From positions 1-63,557 of the forward strand of contig JAHWDD010000022.1 of assembly GCA_023897205.1 (NCBI GenBank): a DNA stretch of 63,557 bases, read 5' to 3'. The DNA is from Exophiala sp. HKRS030 (lineage: Eukaryota > Ascomycota > Eurotiomycetes > Chaetothyriales > Herpotrichiellaceae). Positions 1 to 9,772 of the stretch are shown piece after piece (position 1 is the stretch's first letter; the number at the start of each line of letters is the position of its first letter). The position numbers and the translations under genes were made by a program. Below the pieces are notes generated by a model, which did no database searches, was not told where the DNA came from, and saw nothing but the letters and a program-made list of their open reading frames with translations.

Positions 1-924
1 CTTCATATCTCTTGTGGAGTACTTTGATACGATCTTGGACCTTCGGAAGGTTGAGTCTTGCATGAAATTCTTCTGGGTCTATCCCGATAGGACAAGTAAT
101 AACTCTGACGGATCGGCCTTCATACTTAACCTCACAGTTAGAAACCTCCAAGTGCCTGAATTCCAGTGTCAGCATCTAACTTTGACCTCAAAAGTTTCGG
201 CACGCGTACATAGTCTTTTGGCAGCTTTGCAGGAAGTGGTTAGTATAGTCAGAATTATGAAATCCAACAAGATCACAGTTTAGAAGCCCCCCCAGAATGT
301 CCTCTCTCACCGGCAAAATCCTCAAGAAGTCGCTACTGGGGAAAACGGTGTGTAAGAAGAATCCAATCTTCACATCCTTCTCGCACTTGTTCAGGGCTTG
401 GCGTAGGAAGGAGGGCAACAATAAAAGGTGGTAGTCTTGTATCCACACAGCGTCTCCCGCTCTCAGTTCGGGAAGTAGAGCTTCGGCGAAGTAGCGATTA
501 ACTTCTTGGTAAGCTTCCCAATCCGGGCGGCTGAGGCGGATCTCGTGCATTTGGTAATGAAGTAGAGGCCAAAGAATCTTGTCTGAGTTCCAAGTTAGCA
601 TCATCACGCCATGGCTTATGAAGGACTCGCAGGACTTGAAAATCCATTGTAATGTTTGTCCGCTAACTGAGTCCCCAAAAACACAGGAACGGCGTCTCTC
701 TTCGACAATTCCTCTTTGACCAGCTGCTGGTCCTGCTCTGGGACTTCGACGCCTGGCCAGCCATACCACTTGAAGTTTGTAGATTGCGAGAGGGCATGGA
801 GGGCTCCAACCAAGCCACCACTTGATGGAACGAAATCGTATTGCTTATCGCTTAACTGATGAATTGTGATGGGAAGGCGGTTCGACACCACAAAGGTGGT
901 AGGGATGTGATCTTGGTCGCTCAT
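1..924 (-). CDS. tps1: Trehalose-6-phosphate synthase, 5' part (3' end beyond window)
   Basis: Joins UDP-glucose and glucose-6-phosphate to make trehalose-6-phosphate in the cytosol, the first step of trehalose synthesis (GT20 family). I read three exons on the minus strand: 636-924, 210-582 and <1-155. They are separated by GT-AG introns at 583-635 and 156-209, both with CTAAC/CTGAC-type branch sites. Visible family motifs are VSNRLP near the start, SSGGLVGAL, YGWPG, a HYNGFS...ILWPL junction rebuilt across intron 1, QDYHLLLLP, HTVFPSSDFLRILPVR, and CPIGIDPEEF just after intron 2. QDYH replaces the usual HDYH, and the overall divergence suggests a paralogue rather than the main housekeeping copy. 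The ATG at 922-924 begins MSDQDHIPTT and fits the family N-terminus. The gene runs off the left edge about 240 residues in. Confidence 0.93.
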
Positions 925-1738
925 CCTTCAAGTTACCTGTAGTAAGATTCTCATGGAAAGTTTTCAACATTAAGAGTGAAACTTCACATATCGCCAGAGC
1001 CGACTAGTGTCGCACGTGAACCGCGGATATGGTCATTCGGAAAGATCCCTTATTGGAAACCAATCACCTGAGAGCGCCACTCTCCACATTGAACGCAGTA
1101 ACACTCTACTTGGGCGCCGGAGCTTGTACAATTACATCACTTTCCTATGGAAAGGGGAGGATGGAGAGTATAGTCCGACCCCACTAGAAAATGTCCAAAA
1201 TCCAGATTTTGAGCGGAACCGGCCAATGTGTCAGCAGGTGGCTTCGTTTTCACATGCCGCCCATACATTTTCTCGGCATTTGTGCCGTCATTAGCTATGC
1301 ATGCTAACAGGAAGAGACGGGTATATGTGCGCGGTCTAGCCTTGGGGGAATATGACTGGTGGACTTTACTTCCGGAAGAGGAAGCGCAGGGGCAGAGAGG
1401 AGCGGGGAAGAAGCCGGGACGTGATCTGGGTTGGTATCTTCCGCTTCTGCTTGGACTGTACTCGTGCTCTCATTGAAATAACCTTTCCCCATTTCCCACT
1501 GGCAAGATACCCTACGTGTTGTGACACCTAGCGTGGGAGCGACTCGTAACAACAAGATGAGGTTGAGGTCGAAGTTGATACAATGTCTTCGGATTCAAAT
1601 TGTTGACTACACTGCCCACTGTAACTGAATTTAATAGGCCTTGAAGATATCATTTAGCCTCATTACTCGCAGAGGATAGGAGATCTTTGGTTTGAATTTT
1701 GATTAACTAGTATGTCTCAGTCCATCCTCTCGGGCTCC
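925..1738. other. Intergenic, divergent/convergent flank of tps1-like gene
   Basis: About 0.8 kb of normal-composition sequence. It holds the tps1-like promoter (just right of 924) and the 3' flank of the next minus-strand gene. The short open frames here show no recognisable protein and no splice structure, so I call no gene. Confidence 0.5.
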
Positions 1739-2225
1739 CTATTTGCCGTCCATTTCCATTTCTTCCATCTCGAGTGCCAGCTGTCGCTTCTTCATCTCGT
1801 GCAATTTCTTCTTCTTCGCCAGGGCGGCCGCTTCTAGGTCCTGACCCTGAGCGGTGGCTTGAGGCTGCTGCGCTTGGGCAGGTTTCTTTCCCCCGTCAGG
1901 CGCGCCACCCTGATGTCTTGGTTAGCATATGCTGCGACGGCTTGCACTGGAGAAACCTGCAATGGGCAAACCTTCAGTTACACTGTCAACAGAATCTAGA
2001 AGGGGTTCTGTAATCCCGCGGACCTGGTCGATCCGTCAGCTCGATCACTGGAATCCCTTGTCTGGAGACCGTACGATAGGTAATCCTTTTGTTGTGGAAT
2101 TAAGAGTGTTGGTAATACTACACTACATCTCAACAACGGTTGGAGACACGGGGTAGACAATTGATCTTGTACCCTGATAGAAGGCCTCCTCTGCCCTCTC
2201 CTCCACCTCCGAGAAGTCCTGCCAT
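1739..2225 (-). CDS. Small four-exon hypothetical protein with Lys/Glu-rich C-terminal helix
   Basis: Exons on the minus strand: 2173-2225, 2075-2117, 1961-2023 and 1739-1909, giving about 109 aa. Introns at 2118-2172 and 2024-2074 are GT-AG with good phase. The N-terminus is Gly/Leu-rich (MAGLLGG), followed by two similar segments ending GLPI (TTKGLPI and SVTEGLPI). A Gln/Ala linker follows, then a charged helix with KKKK and EMEEMEMDGK at the end. The last intron keeps frame only as a GC-AG intron (1910-1960). With a GT donor three bases in, the frame shifts and hits a stop. I do not recognise a function. Reading frame, exon phase and the repeated GLPI segments make a real gene likely. Confidence 0.6.
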
Positions 2226-2831
2226 GTTCGTGCTGGGGCCGAGCTAGTCGAGGAGTGCTGATGGAGTTCTGGATGAAGTGCTTAAAGAATTGTCAGCTTT
2301 GATGTATGGGCAGTTTGTGTCCTAACGGATATATTACAAACGAGCCTGTGGATTTTATCTGCTCTTTCACCTGCTAGGGGTGTCCAAGAGAAAGTCTCCT
2401 GTTCTCTGATTTTAGCACGTGTGCACGTGCGTATTGGTATCTCCGCTCGGAGTCTATTTCCAGAATCCACAATTAACCACCCTGGACATTCCTGATTGGA
2501 TTCGTTCCTTTTGGGTGACAGGATATAATAACCGGCAATCCTTGGAGTCGAAATCTTGATTTTGCGTAATAATATTTTGCAAGTACTATGCCATGCCCCA
2601 GAAAACCCTGTAATGCATTGGATTTCGACCTCCTCCGGAACGGCACCTCCCACCTCTTTCCAGAATTGTCGCTGTTCCCAAATCTCACCTGAGTCAAATT
2701 ACGACTAAAGGATCGGGGCCGATACCATTCAATCCCTGCTCATAACTCGGATAACGCAAGGCAATGTCATGCTTCTGCAGTGCTTGATACTGTTACTAAA
2801 GTGGTTGAAGGTGTTGAATCTGACTCACGTC
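2226..2831. other. Intergenic
   Basis: About 0.6 kb between two minus-strand genes. Two overlapping minus frames (2282-2697) lack recognisable motifs and I treat them as chance. The 5' flank of the four-exon gene lies at the left end. Confidence 0.45.
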
Positions 2832-3335
2832 TCACAATAATCCGATGGTCACGTCTCCTTTGACTCTTGCGTAGATCTCGACCTATAGAAACAGTTACAT
2901 TAACCCAATCGTAACATCTCCCTTGACACGGGCGTAGATGTCTACCTCAACTTCCAGATCCAGTTCAATCTTGATCTTGAGACTGCTGTCCTTCTCACCC
3001 ACTTTCGCCGGTCGATCCTGAATTCGAGATTGATGCACCGGTACGATTCTTCTCCCTCTACTGGCCTGGGGAGCTGTAACATCGTCTTCTGCGCCGATAG
3101 ACTGGGTAGTGTCACTTGCCGGCCTTTTTTGCACGGCTTGCTGGAGCTTGGGAGCTTTCCGGCCACCTCGAGGGAGTGGGGACGGCTCAGCGTCTGATGC
3201 GTCTTCTTTCGCTTCCCAGGCAGCTGAACCTTGGGCTTCTGCTCTGCAGAGAGACGTTAGTCATATGTGGTAAGGAGAATGTGTGTTTCAACGAAGAAAA
3301 ACTGGAATCGACACTCACGTTTGAGTGCGTGACAT
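2832..3335 (-). CDS. Small basic protein with duplicated terminal exon (possible alternative 3' ends)
   Basis: Exons on the minus strand: 3319-3335 (MSRTQ), 2946-3243 and 2832-2882, 121 aa. Introns are 3244-3318 and 2883-2945. The middle is Lys/Arg/Ala-rich and disordered. The C-terminus is an alternating amphipathic segment starting DSSLKIKIELDLEVEVEI and ending in GDVTIGLL, a C-terminal style seen in several fungal proteins of unknown role. The second intron itself encodes a near-copy of the last exon, ending GDVTIGLM plus a stop. Retaining the intron would therefore give a protein of almost the same sequence. The copies differ by 9 synonymous codons and only 2 conservative replacements in 16 codons. 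Function unknown. Confidence 0.7.
2838..2945 (-). repeat. Tandem duplication of a 45-nt coding segment (exon copy inside intron)
   Basis: Unit 1 (2901-2945) starts at the GT donor of the intron. Unit 2 (2838-2882) is the true last exon. They encode VDIYARVKGDVTIGLM and VEIYARVKGDVTIGLL. Eleven-odd base differences, mostly at third positions, separate them, while the protein is nearly unchanged. The space between holds TAA and a short pyrimidine-rich acceptor ending TATAG. Confidence 0.85.
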
Positions 3336-3949
3336 GTTCCACTATTGGGGCTGACAGCTATCGGGGTTGACGTCCGAGGGTACCACACAACAGGGGAGCA
3401 AGGATGTAAGGTAGGTCGAAGGAAAAGTTATGTGACTCAACATTCAACAAAGCAAGAGAGTCGCATTCCTTAAGTATAGTGTCAATCAATAACTCGTTCA
3501 GCACAGTTACGAGGGCTTCGTTTCACTCCTCTGCATGTCTTGTCCGACTCGTCACCGGTATCCATTTATAGCGCTAAGAAAATGTGAGAATCAAGATTCC
3601 TCAAAATATATCTGAAAAACGGGGTACGAGGTAGGGTGGCATGAGAGTAAATACTGGTCCCCTGCTGACACCGGGAACTCTGGCTAAGGGGTGAGGCCAG
3701 GATAACCCTGGCGTCCTTGGGCTGGAGTGAGAATGTGGTGACATCATGGTGAATCGTCGTGTAGAACACAAGATCATCAATGTGTTCTAGACTCTCACGA
3801 GGGAGCACCCCTTGGCTGAGGCCCGACCATCATCCCACCGGTTGGCTGCCATCACGTTGGAAAACATACCCTTGAGCCTTCACACAATAGATAGAAACCA
3901 GCCGGCGTCCTTAGTTTCTCCATTCAACAACCAAATTTCTTGTGACACC
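3336..3949. other. Divergent intergenic promoter region
   Basis: About 0.6 kb between a minus-strand gene start (3335) and a plus-strand gene start (3950), so it probably carries both promoters. No coding signal or clear regulatory motif was seen. Confidence 0.5.
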
Positions 3950-4633
3950 ATGGTCCTGGGGATCGTTACCGCAATCGCAGCTTGTCCTGCAATCATTGGC
4001 ACCACCGAAGCGGTCCGCCAAGGTCAAAAAAAGTCCGCCAAAGAACAGCACAGAGGTGTGAAGTCGAACCTCGTTGTGTCTTGCCGCAGTTCATCGAGAG
4101 TTACGAGCCAGATAAACGGGGGAAACGTTGTTCTGCGGAATCAGAAGGTACGGAGACTATCGCTCGTAAGATCCAACCTGTAAAGGACGCCGCATGACTA
4201 ATAAATACATATCTAGCTATATATCACAACACCTGCTACTGAGGGTCCAGCCTCACATATCTTCGCAGGATATTTTCTTCCTTTCCCTGACAAAGACTGG
4301 GGTCGCAAAGGGGAAGGACTTGTCTCGACCATCAGCGATGAACCTCCACAGCTGAACTGGATATACATGGATCAAGACACATATGCGCTCAAGTATGGCA
4401 ATCGAATAGAATCCGAACCTCACATTGTAGGACCTTGGGACTGTACGAGGATAGATAAAAGACTTACCCTGGATGGTTGGGAAGGCTTTATGGCTGTTAG
4501 GGAGGAGAAGGGTGTATGGTCGCTCTATTTCGACCACGACGACAACGGCTTAAAGGGAAAAGTCTCCGAGAAGATAGTGTTGGAAGTCGAGTTGACGCGG
4601 ACGGAGAGAAGGAAGGGTAGAGACGATGAGTGA
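3950..4633 (+). CDS. Widespread fungal hypothetical protein, 204 aa, two exons
   Basis: Exons 3950-4147 and 4217-4633, with a 69-nt GT-AG intron (4148-4216, branch-like ACTAAT). The ATG at 3950 (CACCATGG context) starts MVLGIVTAIAACPAIIGTTE, a hydrophobic N-terminal segment that could be a signal or anchor. It is followed by a charged RQGQKKSAKEQHRG stretch. Exon 2 holds FAGYFLPFPDKDWGRKGEGL, GPWDCTRIDKRLTLDGWEGF and LYFDHDDNGLKG. I recognise this as a conserved ascomycete protein found in many genomes without known function. The model is complete, with no lesions and a normal C-terminus rich in Lys, Arg and Glu. Confidence 0.85.
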
Positions 4634-6138
4634 GATTAGTGCCGTAGCCGTTCGAAAGGAGCTTATAGCAACTACGGATTATAACTTCGTTAAATGCGCT
4701 AGCTCAGGAAAAGAATGGAGGCCTTCTTGCGGCCAAAGCGTCCACGCCTGACAATGGCAGCAGCTTCATTCAGATCCCACAAATATATTTCAGATGAGAA
4801 TCCCGCGGGCCATTGCGGCATGCGGTTAGGGTGACCCGAATACATATAGTGCGCCCCGTTATACAATAGGCAGCCAGGCATGACGCGACGTGTCAAAAGC
4901 TGCGCAAATGAGCTCCGGCTGATGACGGCTCCAGACTGGCAGACTGGCAGCAATATGGCGCTAATGCTTTAGGCAATACAATGACTCAGATAGTCGTCGC
5001 CTGTACTCCATAGACGATTGCGGTCTGCTGTGAATCTTCTCTTCCCTCGACTCCCCGTTGTGCTATCTTGGTTTGATTTTCGAGACGGCCAAGACGGCGT
5101 TCGACCTCGCCCTGCTTGCTTCAGGGAACAAAGCGACAGTTTTGATCTCAGTCTGCAGCAACTTGAACAGTATGTTGTTTAGCTCTTCTATCTTGGGTGC
5201 GTATTGCAAGAGTAAGGACGACGCCGGTCGAGGTTCAAGCCTTCATAAGACGCTTGATTTCACTGTACTTGAAGTTGGACGCCGTCCATCTTGGCACGAA
5301 CCCCTGGTAGAGGGTCTCACCAGACTTGATTGGCAAAGTCATGCTGTAGAGGCAACCAGGGGACTGAGTACGTATGGGAGCAGCTGACCTAGCTTATTTC
5401 AGTCTCTTCTAGGTTGAAACGCGCGCTGTACGACATACATCCTTGTCAAAAGCCAGTTAAACTTCGGCCACATTTTGCAAAAAAGGCTGCGCAGTTCTAG
5501 CCTCGGACCGGACTTCTAACTCCGGGGGGCCCGAAGCGAATGAGTTTACCGGATCAAGTTCACCTCCCTTACATCTCAATTTTTGACTTCCCTCTGAAAT
5601 TTGAGGTCCCTTTTCTAACCAAGACGGGCTTGTTCCTTGAATCTGGGACTGTTGCCGTTCGCCCGTTGCCCTTGTCACTTACTGCTGGCTTCCTCTCTTG
5701 GCGATGCTATTGGAGCTCAGGGTCATGTTCGCAACCGTGCCTAACATATTTCAGTCCATGCATTCCCTGTCCTATCGCCACACGCCTCACGGCAGCCCCG
5801 GAGCACTCAGTTATACCAGGGCCTGGATACGCAGGAGTATCAGGCTCCAACACTTACTCACCTAGCTAGATATCTTCATCTATCTATATAGGCCCTGCGG
5901 TGGCTGGCTTATTGCAGAGCACAGAGGGTCATTTGACTACGAATCGAGTCTATCTCTGGGGCGCCCACTACCCCCTCATTCATACGACAATTGACAATAG
6001 CCTACAAAGTCCCGCCGTAACTCTGTACAATTCATCATCAAGGGTTAATTCATCCAATTTACCTGAGGCGTCTCCTTTCCCTAGATATAACCACTCCACA
6101 CTTCCAACAAATCAATAGCTCCAGTCGTGTCGCCGGTG
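4634..6138. other. Intergenic, no gene recognised
   Basis: About 1.5 kb. Open frames of 70-110 codons occur on both strands but none has splice structure, motif or family resemblance. The right end is the promoter side of the phytochrome gene. Confidence 0.45.
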
Positions 6139-9100
6139 ATGGAGCGTGTGTTCCCCATTCGATGCTTTGTCTTCGAAGACAGTATACACAATCAGAATAA
6201 AGGTCATCAAGGTCAGTACCCGAAGATATCTTTATTTGAACTACTTCCTCTGATACCTAGCTTCCATAGCAAGCTTCCGTGAAAAACCCAGCGGTCCTCT
6301 CATCCCATCTGACAGTATTGAGGCCTTGACGTCTTCCCAACCAGCCGTACATGAGGCAAGACCGCATTATCCTGAAAGTCAAAGTGCGGCAACACGTCCT
6401 GGGTTTCCATATCTGCAGACTCAAAAGGAGATTTTGCAGCCAGAAATACAACTTCCGAAAACCTCAGAGGACGAACAGGAGCAGGTATGTATCTTGGGAA
6501 CTATCCAGTCATATGGAATGTTGGTCGCGTTGAAGGAAGAAAGCAACGGTATATTTGAGGCTCTCGCCGTTAGTGAGAACTCTCATGCACTTTGCAGGTA
6601 CTCTGCGGGGGACATCTTTGCACTGGACAGCTTTTCCAGCATATCTCCAGAGGAGAAGCGCCCAGCCTTTGCACGCCAAGCAAGTATTTCTCATACTGTT
6701 TATGGACCCTCTGGGGGACTTGATACCTTGTTGGTGTGCTATTCATTGTGCGGGGATAGACCAGTCGGTCCTAATATGTGAATTCGAGCCTCTAATCCAT
6801 CCCCGAATCGCTATGATGGCTCCACTCTCGGACATTCAATCGCCATTGGAGAACCAAGAGGACGATCCCATGGACGCCGCTGAAATCCAAGGGAACACGC
6901 TCCGGTCTCTTTGCCATTCATCAGGGATCGATGACCTCTTTAACGGAGACGGGAGAGCTACCGAGATCCTGAGTGTAATATCACAAATCCAACAACGGCT
7001 CTCTGCCGCCATTGTTATCCAAGATCTCCTGAACATTCTCGTCGGGGTAATGCAGGAGCTAACAAAGTTCGACCGCTGCATGGTATACCAATTCGACAAC
7101 TCTTTCAACGCAAGGGTCGTAGCAGAACGAGTTCACCCTCGTTTGGGTAGAGAGATCTATAATGGACTACACTTCCCTGCAGTTGATATGCTCAAGCAGG
7201 CAGGAGACGACTATGGGATCAATAGTATACCAATGCTATTCGATCGACAGCAAAAGCCTGTGCGCCTTCCCGGCCGTAACGGTACCGACGGTATGACGCC
7301 ACTCGATCTTACCTACGCGTATCTAAGGACAATGGCTCCGGTTCATGTCAAGTACTTGGAGGACATGGGAGTACGTTCGACGATGACGGTGTCTCTCCGC
7401 CAACAGGGTGAGTCTTGGGGCTTGATCTGCTGTCATTCATATGGCCTCGCCACGACCAGGATTCCCTTTCCAATTCGAACGCTTTGTTACTGGGTCAGTC
7501 AGTGTGCTTCAAACTGCCTAGACAGGCTTTTAAATGTCCCTTTGGTTCAATCTCGCAAGCTTCAAAACCCCCTTCACGTGGACAAGACCCCGGATGCGTT
7601 TATCAGTGCGTCTTCCGATGAGTTATTAAGGCTATTCCAGGCTGACTCAGGGTTTCTGGTAGTTAAGGGAGAAGCCAAAACGATCGGAAGGTTAGCGTCG
7701 TACCAAGAAGCCATCACGCTCCTCAGATATGTATTCCTCAGGAAGTTCCAGCATATCTATGCTACACAAAGTATAACTACTGACTTCACTGACTTAATCT
7801 ATGAGCCAACGTTGAAACATATCGCGGGCCTTCTCTTTATACCTTTGTCCCCAAATTCTACTGATTTCGTCTTATTTTTTTGAAACGATCAACATAAAGA
7901 AGTCCACTGGGCAGGTAGTCCCAGTGTAACGCTATCCGGGTCTCAGACGTCAAAGAGTACCTTCAGGAAGTGGACGGAAAGGGTCCATGGGACTTGCACA
8001 GGCTGGACGCGAGATCAACGTAAGCAACACGTCCTCCAGGTTACGCCCTGAATATAGGTTAATTAGTACCGTTCCGAAGTTGATACCGCCGCCATGACGA
8101 GGCTCGTGTATGGAAATTTTATCAGAGTTTGGCGGGAGAAAGAAGCAGCACTCCAAGATACTCGAATGAAGCGGCTGCTCATGCTCAATGCTTCTCATGA
8201 AGGTAAGCCACATCCACGCATCCGCACCAACGTATGGCTGAAACGCACAGTCCGGACCCTGCTGAACATTTTGGTCAACTATCTTGAACTGGCTTCAGAG
8301 AGACCGTTAGACAAGCCGACAAAGGAAATTCTGTCTATGTCACACACGGCCTCGAAATCTCTAATCTACTTTATCGATGACCTACTGCATCTTACTGGAA
8401 ATAGAGACGGACCGATACCACCTCTTGAAGAAGCTTTTGACATCAGATTGGGGCTACAGCATACCTTGGAGCAACTCAGGCAGCATGCGGTTCGAAAATC
8501 CCTAGCTTTCGAAGTCTTCGTACATCCCGAATTTCCACGTTTCGTGCAAGGTGATCTGCTACGCCTTCAGCAAGCCGTGTTGAGCTTAGTCTCTAACGCG
8601 ATACAATATACATACAGTGGCGGCGTCACCATCCAGTTGGGTCAGGTCTTTGAAACAGAAACGGACTGTCTAGCTCAGATTGTAATCCAGGATAGCGGAG
8701 TTGGCATGTCAGATAACGAGCTTGATGACCTGTTCATGGACCTTGAAGAGGTAAGCGGTGAAGACTTCCAGGAGGAGGAATCACCCCTAGAGGTAAAGTC
8801 CCGTATTTCTCGCGACGGTGTGAAATCTTTGAAGTTGGGACTGGTTCTCGCGCCAGTCGCACGGTTTGTGAAAACCCGGAATGGACAGATCCGACTGAAG
8901 TCCACGAAAGGGAAAGGCTCAACAGTCACCCTGGACTTACCTTTTAGGCTTTGCCCGGAGGCTACACATCCATTTCAATCCAGTCTCAATCTTCAGGCCC
9001 AATCACCAGGATCTGCTCAGCGAAAGTCACTTCCTGGGCGCCCCAAGGTGGGTGCTAATCGCGAAGCTGAGGAGTCGGCAGAGTTGCAAGCTTATTTTAC

Positions 9101-9772
9101 TAGTCGGAACGAGAAATATCCTAGACAACAAAGCATAATCGCTTCACCTTCAGAAACATACTCCCCTCCATCAACCGATGAAATGCAAGATCTTGGCGAT
9201 CGTCATCTGACGGTGCTGGTTGCCGACGACAACCCCATCAACCTCCAAATTCTTCAACGGAGACTGGGGAAAATGGGACACGAGGTCAGAGTTAGCTGGG
9301 ATGGTCAAGAATGCTTTGATTTAGTGAAGGTCCATTAAAGTGCTATCGACTTTATCCTAATGGACCTTGAAGTGCGTTATTCTCCCATCCTCGAGACGTT
9401 ATTTACCATTTCGCGTTATTTACCATTTCGGACATGCTGACAGTCTAGATGCCATTTGTTAATGGCTGGCAGGCCACTCAGATGATCAGGTCGCTGGAGA
9501 AAACCACGGCAGACATCCCGCACTCCACGGATGAATATGGCAGAATACCGATCTTTGCCATCTCAGCGACTCTACGGAAGGAGCAACGACAATCCTTCGC
9601 CAAATCGGGATTCGATGGCTTGCTACTTAAACCGGTTGATTTTAAGAGATTGGAACTCATACTTTCAGGTGCTTTCAATGCGGACTCACGCAAGAGGGGC
9701 CTGTACGAAGAGGCGTCGTTTCAGCAAGGAGGCTGGTTTTCAGAGCGTTGTGTTGACATCTCAGAGGAATAA
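6139..9772 (+). pseudogene. fphA: Fungal phytochrome (hybrid histidine kinase), multiply broken
   Basis: Red/far-red photoreceptor kinase family. Start MERVFPIR at 6139, intron 6212-6260. Then come PAS (about 6470-6790), GAF (about 6990-7460, with FDRCMVYQFD, GLHFPAVDM, CHSYG), PHY (about 7500-8160), HisKA (NASHEVRT rebuilt across intron 8203-8250), HATPase (LVSNAIQYT, DSGVGMS) and receiver (VLVADDNPINLQ, LMDLE then MPFVNG across intron 9372-9448, LLLKPV). Lesions: a frame change near 6660 inside PAS, TGA at 7881-7883 where the family usually has Arg, no GT-AG intron near 8020-8066 that restores frame, and TAA at 9336-9338 in the receiver. The usual bilin-binding Cys is not at its expected place upstream of the GTIQSYG motif, and HisKA has RTLLN for RTPLN. 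It could be a second phytochrome copy. A bad assembly would also give such breaks. Confidence 0.85.
9397..9430 (+). repeat. Perfect 17-bp tandem duplication inside the receiver-domain intron
   Basis: CGTTATTTACCATTTCG occurs twice back to back within the 77-nt intron 9372-9448 of the phytochrome gene. This intron is longer than its neighbours by about the unit length or more. Confidence 0.9.

Noticed and set aside
1007..1555. Overlapping 80-95 codon frames on both strands
   Set aside because: No motif, no splice logic and mutual overlap; most likely chance.
2282..2697. Two minus frames of 74 and 123 codons
   Set aside because: They overlap each other, lack any recognisable sequence and sit between genes.
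5058..5869. Two plus frames of 109 codons
   Set aside because: Protein sequence looks random with no family resemblance or start context.
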